NCBI GenBank assembly: GCA_036023115.1
Contig: JAYKKT010000064.1
Location: 7,882,501 to 7,946,500 of the forward strand
Direction: 5' to 3'
DNA: 64,000 nucleotides
Source of the DNA: Brasenia schreberi
Taxonomy: Eukaryota > Streptophyta > Magnoliopsida > Nymphaeales > Cabombaceae
Shown here: in pieces, positions 24,601 through 36,600 of the stretch
Layout of the letters: each line of letters starts with the position of its first letter
Numbering within the stretch: position 1 is the stretch's first letter
Notes under the pieces: generated by a model
What the model was told of the DNA's origin: nothing
The model's input: only the letters and a program-made list of their open reading frames with translations
The model's database searches: none
Position numbers and translations under genes: made by a program

Positions 24601-27600
24601 TGTTTTTCCTGATACTAGTTTTATTATGGAAATACCGTGTTGCTAATGTAGCATGTTGTTGGCATCAGTATAAATGTCATGCTATTCTAGGAGAAATCTT
24701 TCAATAAATATGAGTTCAATGTTATGAGTGCTACTTACAGGTGGGTATGACAGGGAGATTCAGATCCTAAACAACTTTCTGCTTAACATTATGCTTGGAA
24801 TGTTCATGAATATTGACCTTAGAGCAGCAAGTAGGAGAAAGGGATTGATCTGCTTCCAACCACATGGCTTGTTTGGAAGGGATGTTGGGTTGACACCATT
24901 GTTTTCGTTTGGTCCTTGGGGAAGTGATTGAAGACCTAAGTCACTTCCAAAGGAAGATAACATCAGTCTAACTTTGATCTAAACTCTGAAGATACTGGAG
25001 CGATGCTTGCCATTGGGATCTCTCTCCTAGTGAGAGATTAAAGGGTTTCTTCAAGAACATTGAAGAGAGTCTAGTATGTTATTAATGGGCATCTTTTCAA
25101 TTAATTGTGGATATACTGTAAAACATGCATAAGGATAACAAGGATTGACCAATGGATTGAGAACCTTAGCTAAGAATGGATATTTTTTACAGTGTTGTGC
25201 ATAATATCATTGTTGGGGACCACTCAATAAGTTCAAAAAAAATTGCTCCCTTTTGTGTATTTGGTAGCAGACATAATGACCAACTCACAATTTTATCCCT
25301 AAGACCACATAGCAACAACAACTAAGCCTTTTCCCATACTAGATGGGGTCAGCTACATGGATTTTGTGTTTTCACATAGTCCATGCTAGGAGTTAAACAA
25401 ACAACAACTAAACAACAACAACTAAGCCTTTTCCCATACTAGACGGGGTCGGCTACATGGATTCTTTGTTTCCACATATCCCTATCGTGTGCCATGTTAG
25501 GAGTTAACTCCCAATAAGCTAGATCATTCTTTATTGTTTCTTTCCAACACTTTTGTGGTCGTCCTCTACCGCTTTTAATACTTTTCAAATTTGTTCTTCT
25601 TTTGATCTTCTTTCTATATGTCCAAACTATCTTAAACGATGTTTTCTCATTTTATCCTGTATTGGTGCCACTCCTAATTTGTTTCTAATAACCTCATTCT
25701 AAAAGTGATCATATTCAACCAGACAGATCTGCATTTATAGGTAGAGGTCAAAGCAATTATCAGAGAGGAAGAGACTCGTTCAGAGGTAGAGGAAGTGGCA
25801 TAAATCAATATTATGACGATAAGAGCAAACTACAGTGCACACATTGTGGAAAAAAGAGACACAAAAGAACATTGTTGGGAAATTATTGGAAAACCTTCAG
25901 AATATAGAGATTATAGCAGGAAACTCACAGATTATGGCAGTAATGTGGCAACCATATCTGAAAAGAAAGCTGAAATGAATCCTATAGATAAAGTAGCAGA
26001 ATTGAGGAAACAGATTGCAGAGATTGAAACACGTCTACGGGATCAACTTTCAACCTCTTCATCAAAGACATTCAAATCCTCCTACCTCATACAGTATTAG
26101 TGGTAATTACTCCCTTAAATATTCTATTCCTTCTTTTTAATTAGATAATAGATTCAGGGGCTACCGATCATATGGTAGGAAACAAGTCTAATCTTATGCA
26201 GTATGAAGTGACTTCAACTGTGAAAGTAGCAAATGGTTCTTTGATTCCTATGGAAGGAAAAGGTGCAATTCAGAGGGATAATTTCAGATTTAATTCATTG
26301 ATATATATTTCGAAATTTCCTGTAAATCTACTTTCAATAAGTTCCTTGGTTAGAGATATGAATTGTATAGTTACATTTTCTCCATATGGTTGTGTTTTTC
26401 AGGATTTGAAGAGACGAAGAATCTTTGGTGGTGGTGAATTAAACAATGGTTTATATGTAATATCTGGGGATCAAAATTTAAGGCAAAAAAGAGCATTGAC
26501 AACTATTATTACTGAAGAAGAAATAAAAATTTGGCATAGTAGATTAGGACACTTGCCTCTTTCAAAAATAAGAGAGTTTGTCTCATTTTCAATTCCTAGT
26601 GATGTGATTATTCAATGCGATGTATGCCAAAGATCAAAACATCATAGAGCATCGTTTCCTAGTAGTGAATAAAGATCAATTTTTTCTTTTGAGTTAATGC
26701 ATTCTGATGTTTGGGGACTATGTGTGATACATTTATTGGGAAATTTTAAGTACTTTGTTACCTTTATTATTGATTTTTCCAGACTTACTTTTGTTTATCT
26801 AATGAAGTCTAAGTCAGAAATATCTTCGATTTTTTCAATAAAAAAAAAACTTAAAATACTACACTAACATCTTGCACTCACTCGAACTGCATGTTTGATT
26901 TAATATATGTTTAGCGAACCTTGCCAAGTTCGGTGCATCTACACCAAAACGAGCCCACAATTCATCTAAAATAAAATACGATAATGATTAATAAGAAACA
27001 CTCAAAGTCAATCAATTGATAACTTCAATGAATATCAATAAAAACACAATACCTGATCGCATTTGGGAGTGGAGTTGAGTTGAAATTGGTCTTTCAAAAT
27101 CTCCAACACTCTGTATATACTTGCTTAACTCTAAATGGATATTGCAACGAGTAGATGAATCTTCAACAAGGTCAATTGCATTCATATGAGAAATACCACA
27201 ATGCTTTACTGCATTGCAAAACATGCACTTGTTCACAAGCCTATTGCCTTCATACATCGGGGTGTAATATTTAATACCGGATCGACTCGATCAAAAGCCA
27301 TTAAGACAAGAGTGAACAATCAAGAAGAAGAAAAAGGCTTTTTAGAATCCGTAAAACCCCCAAAATTTGCAAGTGAAAAATTGGGTACAATGCAAAAGAA
27401 AAGTGGTATGCCATGGATTTGATAAAAACCTAGAGATGGAGATTTGGATTGAGTGAAACACTTGAGAATCTTGTGAATAAATCACAAAATCAAGGATAAG
27501 AATAGGATTTGGGAGCAAGGGAATGACGTGAAAAAGGGTTTAAGAAGAAGCACAAATGATTTTCACAACTTCATTTTCGAAATTTATACCCGAGAAATCA

Positions 27601-30600
27601 GCGTTGGCTCATACGATACAGTATGATACAACCATGTATCATATGATACGGTACGATAAATCGCTTATTGCGATACATGTATCTTTATCATGTTATATAC
27701 ATGTATGATACTCAATAAAATTGTATCGTATCGTACAATTTTTAAATATAATGTGAAGCATATACCAAAACACATATATAATGTGAATTCGTATAAACAA
27801 CAAAATCTAGGAAACTCTTGGGTCTTAAATATATTTATAAAACTTGAAGCATCATCATTTTTAAATCTAAAAGAATGAAGTTATTGATCATTTGCCAAAG
27901 AAATAATGCACTTTTGTATATGACAAGAAATAATTGTGTACATCATAGACATGGAAAGAGAAATAAAGGAAAGAGTAAGAGTGAAAAATATGAAAAGAAG
28001 AGGAGGGGAAGAAAAGAGAAGAAAATTAAGAAAGAAAAAGAGGAGATTGTAAATGAAAAGTGGAAAGAGGACACAAAAAAGAAGCAATACAAGAAGCAAT
28101 ACAAGAAGAAAAAGTGTATAAGAAGGTTAAAGAATATCTCTTCCAAGCAAATGGTAGAAGGCTATAAGCTTGCCAACATTGTTGTTGGCTGCTATGAGTA
28201 GTGATGGAAGCTCACCACCATTGTTGGACACCACAGTGGTGACTGCTATTAGTAGTGACGGTTTGGATACAAATAAGGTGTTTGCCAGTTTACCCCCTGT
28301 ATGGATGGAATTCATTGTTATGCGGTTCCACATTCCATGAATGATTTCATTTCATGTGATGGTGATGGAATGCCTTCATGAATCCACGTTGGAAGGTGCT
28401 GGAAAAAGGACATGTTTTGGTTATTTGGATGTCAAAATTTGTTGTAAGATGTAGCAAATGCGTCTAATTTTTTCTTCTGATCCAGGGGGAATTGATGTTC
28501 TTGCAGGCCAATAAGATGCAAACCACATTGTACGAATCTGTGCCACAAACGGCAGTTCCCAAATCTTCGCGGAAATGACAATCTAGGATCAAGGAAATCT
28601 GTTTCTCATTAGGCAGACCCCTATTATAAGAGTTGGGCATTATTGCGCTTGAGGACTTGTTTAGTTAATTGATTTTGTCTTAACCTTTCTCTTTCACACG
28701 ACCAAATTTGGGTATGAACTGCAAAACTTTCGGTTTAGTAAGCTGCCGAGGCGAAACTAGTAACTTGAAAACCATTTTTTCAAAACCACAATCCTGTGAA
28801 GGTAGATTAGACCATTTACTTTGATAATTTGTGAGGAATTTCATAAACTTGATATTATTATTATTTTTCTAGAAATATTGGAATTATAATATTCTTATTG
28901 ACTCTTGAGGCAGGGTCATCGTTCTGCAAGATGCTCTGTGCTCATCTCCTCTGACTTGTTACGTTTGCCTGACATATGGAGGCTTATAGCCCATAGCATT
29001 TGTGGGATTCATAATTGGCAATGGCAAGGTAAAAGAAGGCTCCATTCTATCATGGAGTTTTTCAGGGAATTGGTGTTGTATGTACATACTACTGAAATCT
29101 AATGTAGTTGTACATACTACTGAAATCTAATGTAGTTGATGATAACTTGGACCATTTTTCATGCATTTCTGATGTTTGATTGGCACGATCTTCTTGACAA
29201 CTGAATGTGCTGCATATCAATAATTATCACTAGGTTCAAGTGTATCATTTAGGTTTTATGTCTGATTTGATTTTCTTTTTTTAGTTTGATTGATGTTTTC
29301 TGAGTAGCCGACCCCATCTAGTATGGGAAAAGGCTTAGTTGTTGTATCATACGATATGATACAAGTTTTATGACATTGATAAAAACTAGGCTCATGATGG
29401 AACTAATGTTCATGGGAAATTATACTTTTCATTGTAGGGTGCTCTTTCTTGAACGTTTGTCTGTGTTAGTTTTTTGTGACGATTACCCGTCTCTTAGAAA
29501 ACTGTTCAAATCGGCCTCGATAAGCTCATCGAAATCAACTCAGGAACTTTGTGGTTAACTTCAGAGGTGATTCAATCAAATCAACAGGATTGGCCAAATG
29601 TTGAATGGATTGGCTCAATTGCTAAAAATCAGATCATTTAGGAATGTATCAACGATGTTTTTTGTAGGGTGCCCTTTCTTGAACGTTTGCCTGTGTTAGT
29701 TTTTTGTGACGATTACCCGTCTCTTAGAAAACTGTTCAAATCGGCCTCGATAAGCTCATCGAAATCAACTCAGGAACTTTGTGGTTAACTTCAGAGGTGA
29801 TTCAATCAAATCAACAGGTTTGGCCAAATGTTGAATGGATTGGCTCAATTGCTAAAAATCGGATCATTTAGGAATGTATCAACGATGTTTTTCTTCGAGA
29901 CGAGCTTGATTACGAAAAGGAACTGTAGGATAACATACCATGAGCATAATAAATGGGACTGGTCCACCTCCCAGCACTGCAAGAAGTCTAGCCAAGGGTT
30001 AAGCTGCTTCAAAGGGGTCATGTTCCTCACAATTAGTTCAGACTGCACAGGAGCTTCATCATCAGATGAAGGAAACCATGATTCGTGAGGGTTGTGATTA
30101 AATAGCATTCCATTGGGGTAGTTGACCAAGTCCAGGGGCCCAGGTAGCTTCAGAAGATCATTGACAGCTGGCAAAGCTTAGACTGATATGTTTTATCCAT
30201 ACATTATCAATCAGCCTAGGGTTTTAAGAAGTGCCCCTCTTCAATTTTGTTCTCTTGTTAGGTTTTTTTACTTATCTTTGTATATATAGTTAAGCTTCTT
30301 AATTGCTCGAGTTTTCTCTAAGCATTGGTCACCATGTAATGTAAAATTCCTATATAAAAGGAGAAATTATCAAATTCTGGAAGGTGGCTATTCTTGTTTG
30401 GGTTACTTAAAAAAACACAAAAGAGAAACCATTTTCATGTTTCATAATTGAAGGATTTTGTGCAGTCTTGAGCTCCATTGGGATGAGATAAAATCAATTT
30501 GATCACAAATAGTAATAGGCAGACGGATCGTTGACATGATACTCTTTTAACAATAACAACAACAACAACTAAGCCTTTTCCCATACTAGATGGGATAAGC

Positions 30601-33600
30601 TACATGGATTCTTCGTTTCTACATAGCCCTATCATAATTTGTAGAATCCATGGTAGATAAGTTCGACAAAGTTTTACGTTGACTGTCGAAAGCCTAACAC
30701 AACCCTCCTCCTTTATTTGGGCTTGGGACCGGCCATGCAAGGGTGATCTCTTACATGGGTGAAGTTCAATTGGTTATCCAAATCCAGAAAATAAAGTATA
30801 AGGATTAAAGAAGGTAATTTATTGGTTAAAACAGTCTCAAAGAGCATGGTTTGAGAAATTAAGTAAAAGTATCATCAATTTGAGGTATCAAAAGAGTATG
30901 AGTGGTCACACGTTATTCTTTAAAGGAAGGAAAAGTTGACATTATTACTAGTATATGTTGATGATATCATTGTGATAGGAGATGACGTTGAGGAAATCTA
31001 GAGGTTAAAACAAGATCTCCATCTGTTATTTGACATCAAAGATCTTGGAAGACTACATTATTTCTTGAGTATTGAAGTGGCTTACTTAGGTACTAACATT
31101 TGTTTAAATAAAAGAAAGTATACCTTGGATTTGCTACGAGATGTTAAGATTGAAAATTGTAAACCATAAGTTGTAAATGGAAGATGGGACTGATAAAGGT
31201 TGATGTAACTAGATATCAACAACTAGTTGGGAAGTTGATATACTTGACTATTACTCGTCCAGATATAGCATATCTTTGGCTGCGAGCGTGATGTCTCCAA
31301 TTCCTTAATTCTCCATGTGATATTCATCGCGATGCTATTGTTCGAATACTCCGATACATTAAAAGGAGCACCAGAAGAGGTTTACCATACGAAGATAGAG
31401 GGCATATTGAAATTTGTAGTTATACAGATGTGTTAATTGGGCAGACTCTCCCCGTATGTATGCTCTACTTCGGGGAAATCAAGGCTCTTTTGGGGGAAAT
31501 ATGATATCTTAGAAAAGTAAGAAGCAAACCGTGGTCGCTAGTGTCTAGTACTGAGGCCGAATATCGAGCTGATAAGTAATCGGCAACATCGTGAACTCAT
31601 TTGGTCTGACGTAGTTACTTAAAGAGCCTGAATAATACGAAGAACTTCAGCAACCAATGGAGACTCGTATGGACGATGACCCTTGTTCGTCATAACCGCA
31701 TCAGCACTTTACATATATCCTCAAATCCCGGCTCTTCAAGAGAGAACTAAACATATTGAAATCGATTGTCATTTTATACGAGACAATGTTCGTACTAAAG
31801 AATTTCAACTGGAACATGAAGTCAAAAATTCAATATGCAGACATATTAACTAAAGCTCTTAACAAGAATATATTGGGTATATTGTATTGCAAGTTAGGTG
31901 TAACTTCTATCTTTCATCCAACTTGAGGAGTGTTAAGAGATAGAGGAGTGTGTGAACATCTGCGCACAACTATGATTTTTGTTTATTTGCTTTGGTCTTT
32001 TGTTACGTATATTTTAGTTTGTTTTTAAAGGTAGCTTTAAATAAGCCTCATCAATAGCACTTAGGTAAATTTAAACTTTGTAAGATTGATATTTAAGAGA
32101 TTAAACCCTATTACCTAGTAATAAAAAAGTGAGAAAGAAAGAGAAAGGAAGAGGGGCGGCAACACAAGATTGGCCGACCGAATCCTGTCATCTTCTCTAC
32201 ATTATTTCTACAAGACTGCAACTCCTTTATCTTAGTTTTTTTGATATCTTTGTACATTGCTCATTCCATATAGCTAGGTCGATGTCGCTACCATCTTAAC
32301 CAGAGCCATCCATCACACAAGTCGAAGGTTTATTTCTCTCCTTCGCTCTGATACCATGTTGAAAAATAGGAGAACGAGAGGAAGAAGAGGAAAGAAGGGA
32401 ACAATGGCAATGTTGCCTGACACGCATCGTATCGTGTATCACTGGGCTCCACGATACGGGCATATCGTATCGTATCACATCATACTTTAATATTAAAATA
32501 ATGCAAAAATTAATTAAAAATCAATAAAAATTAGTAAAAATTCTAAAAAAATTGAAAAATATCAGGAAAAATTCAGGAAATATCTGGTAATTGCTTTAAA
32601 TTCATATACTGTAAGTTTAATACAGATTGAGCATTCAACATTGAACAATTGCATCTCAATTTACATATTTTAAATTCAAAAAATGAAATACACATTACAG
32701 ACACAGTTACATTTTACAAATTGTAATCAGGATCATCAACTAAATAATCTTCATCTTCTCCTTGTTGCAGATCCTCATCATCATCAGCAACACCTTCTTG
32801 AAAATCAAATTCTTCATCTCCTTGATGTTGTTGTTGCGCTCCTTCCAAATTAATCCAGACAATGTCTTCTTCAGTTAGGAGGGCATTTTCTTCAGTGTCT
32901 TCCATAACCCAATCTTCTAATATATCAAAATTATCCAAACTTATTGGATCGAAGTGACTTTCTTCTCTATTTACTTTTTTTAATTGCCTACGACATAAAC
33001 AAAGATAAACAATTAGTAAATAATATTAACAATTGAAGACTGAAGTTAAACTATATTGAATTGAAAATTTGAAAGTAATACAATTACCTTTCACGAAGGC
33101 GCATGTTACAACGAATATAAACTAAATCATTTAGTCTTTTGTGTTCCAACTTGTTGTGCTTCTTTGTATGGATGTGTTAAAAAACACTCCAATTTTTTTC
33201 ACAACCTGTTGCACTACAGGTTTGACTTAAGACCCTCACTGCAAAATCTTTAAGGTTTGGACAATCAGTTCCAAACCTGTTCCACCAAATATCTGTAAAA
33301 AAAGACAAACATTAGAGACCTAATAATCCACAGTAACGTAAGATGCAACTTAAATATGAAAATAAATAATTTACCTGGATGCATCGTAGTGCGGATTTGA
33401 ATTGCAATAGACAAACCCATCAAGTGAAGAACATTATCATATATCTCCATCTCTCGATGTATCGCATCTGCTATGCTCTTATCAGGGACTAATCTGTCGA
33501 TACAATCAATGATTCCTCGATTAACCTCACCATCCCTTTTGAAGGTTGCTGAGTATCTCAATGATGGGTTTAGATAGTAGGCTGCTACATGAATAGGCTG

Positions 33601-36600
33601 ATGCAATTGTTTATTCTATCTAATATTAATTATTTTCCTTACGGGTACATTATCTCTCTTTTTTCCATTAAAGTTATTTTTGATGGCTTCTTTTGCCCTG
33701 TCCATGGCTTCATAAAGGTAGCCCATAGATGGTTTCTCCTCACTGTCAGCCAATCTCAAAACTTTCACTAAAGGACAAGTAATTTTCAATAATATTACAC
33801 ATGCATTTCAAAATGAACGTCTAAAAACTGTTTCTGCAATCTCATTCAACTTTCTATTTCTTTTATTTTGAGGCAACTCTGCAAATTGTTGCCACTCATC
33901 TGAGGATAACATTCTCTTCAAAGCTTGCTTCTGTCTCACAATACTCTGTACAGATAAAAAGTTTGTTGCGAACCAAGTTGCAACTGTGCGAAGAATCTCT
34001 GCACCTTCTGTGTATCTCATCGTACACAAAACAAATGCATGGTTGTAAATGAATTTTGTAATATCTTGGCAACACTCAGTTGCTGCCTTTATTTAATCCA
34101 TCTCACCGATGCCCTCAAGGATGAGATCTAAACAATGGGCTGTACATGGTGTGCAGTAGAAAGTTCCATAAATATCAGCTAACTCCTTCCTAGCTGCTTT
34201 GTAGTTAGCTGCATGTTACAACGAATATAAACTAAATCATTTAGTCTTTTGTGTTCCAACCTGTTGTGCTTCTTTGTATGGATGTGTTAAAAAACACTCC
34301 AATTTCTTTCACAACCTGTTGCACTACAGGTTTGACTTAAGACTCTCACTGCAAAATCTTTAAGGTTTGGACAATGAGTTCCAAACCTGTTCCACCAAAC
34401 ATCTGTAAAAAAAGACAAACATTAGAGACCTAATAATCCACAGTAACGTAAGATGCAACTTAAATATGAAAATAAATAATTTACCTGGATGCATCGTAGT
34501 GCGGATTTGAATTGCAACAGACAAACCCATCAAGTGAAGAACATTATCATATATCTCCATCTCTCGATGTATCGCATCTGCTATGCTCTTATCAGGGACT
34601 AATCTGTCGATACAATCAATGATTCCTCGATTAACCTCACCATCCCTTTTGAAGGTTGCTGAGTACCTCAATGATGGGTTTAGATAGTAGGTTGCATCAT
34701 GAATAGGCTGATGCAATTGTTTATTCTATCTAATATCAATTATTTTCCATATGGGCACATAATCTTTCTTTTTTCCATTAAAGTTATTTTTGATGGCTTC
34801 TTTTGCCCTGTCCATGGCTTCATAAAGGTAGCCCATAGATGGTTTCTCCTCGCTGTCAGCCAATCTCAAAACTTTCACTAAAGGACAGGTAATTTTTAAT
34901 AATCTAACACATGCATTCCAAAATGAACTTCTAAAAACTGTTTTTGCAATCTCATTCAACTTTCTATTCCTTTTGTTTTGAGGCAACTCTACAAATTGTT
35001 GCCATTCATTTGAGGAGAACATTCTCTTTAAAGTTTGCTTCTGTCTCACAATACTCTGTATAGATAAGAAGTTTGTTGCGAACCGAGTTGCAGCTGTGCG
35101 AAGAAGCTCTGCACCTTCTGTGTATCTCCTCATCATACACAAAACAAATGCATGGTTGTAAATGAATTTTGTAATATCTTGGCAATACTCAGTTGCTGCC
35201 TTTATTTCATCCATCTCACCAATGTCTTCGAGGATGAGATCTAAACAATGGGTTGCACATGGTGTCCAGTAGAAAGTCCCATAAATATCAGCTAATTCCT
35301 TCCCAGCTGCTTTGTAGTTAGCTGCATTATCTGTAATCAATTGGACTACATTTTCTAGCCCAACCTCCTGTATAACCTTATCAAATTCCTGTCGTAGGAT
35401 CTCTGCAGTGTGCCTCTCCTCTGACATATCTAGAGATCTCAAAAACATGAGTCCTTTAGGACAATATACAAGAAAGTTTAGCAATGTCCTTCCTCGCCTA
35501 TCGGTCCATCCATCTGCCATGATAGTGCATCCCGTTTCCTTCCACAACTATCTCAAAGTCGAACAATATTGCTGCACTTCAATGACGGTCTGATCTAATA
35601 TCTTCCCTCTCAACTTCTGATAAGAGGGCATCCTGTATCCTGGACCAATGTTAGCAATTGCATCTGGCATTGCTTGAAAATGAAAACTTTTTGCTGCATT
35701 AAATGGAATGCATGCATCATAAAACCATCTGCCTACTGCAAGGTCTGCTTGATCATGCAGTTGTTCTGAAACCATAGCAGCACGAATTCCTGACTGAGCA
35801 CTAGGTGTAGTGGAAGAAGGAAAGAACGAATGTATGCTAGAAGAAGAAGCTCTTTCTCTACTCCTTGCTGAACTTCCTCTTCTGCCACCTCCAAAGTCTT
35901 CAGCTGCAACCCGCTTTCCCCTGCTAAGTGCTCGTGAACTGCTACTACCAATATCTGTTCTAGCATCTGAAGGCAAACTATCAGTGAATCCAACTCCAGT
36001 GATAGTAGCATCATCAGCTTCTTCACACATCTAGAAATCATCCTTTTGTTGTCTGTATGCTCTCAATCATCTGCAAGCATTGCCATTTAATACCTTTTGG
36101 TACACTTCTAACTCTGCCTGTGCATGGTACAACTTCTTTCCTGGTTCCTGCTAGGTAGTGTTTCAACCTTGAAATTCTACCACTAACCACCTTTTCACAA
36201 AATAAACATATGATTTTTAACCTTGAACCCTCAACTGGTATACCCCACTGCCATGCCGGATCATTAGACTTTGAATGAGAGTCTCTTCCACCCCTTCCTG
36301 CCATCTCAATGGAGTACTTTAATTCAAACAAAAACCTGAAAATAAAAGCACTTCATAAATCCCCCAATCTTCAAATAACACTTAAATCGAGTGTCTCCCA
36401 CTTCATAAATACAATAAAAATCGTATACAAACACTTAATAACTTCATATTTTGTCATTTAAAAAAAAATAAAATAACAAAAAAAACAACAAATATAAAAG
36501 GAAAAAATAAAAAAAAATTCAAAATATACCTAAATCCGAGTTTGGAGGTTTGAACGAACACCGTAGGGCACGATTTTAGAGTTTTGAACACGAAGGGGGC

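Noticed and set aside
24728..24931. Frame [16 protein letters not shown] as a possible transposon or host coding segment
   Set aside because: No recognisable domain and an equally long overlapping frame on the other strand.
27875..28201. 108-codon lysine-rich + frame (and phenylalanine-rich reverse frames)
   Set aside because: Created by the purine-rich core of a dispersed repeat; low complexity on both strands.
28486..28578. Additional kinesin exon in intron 9
   Set aside because: The sequence and phase do not fit; exon 9 joins exactly to 44127 across the family's GGSSxTLxIVNICP block.
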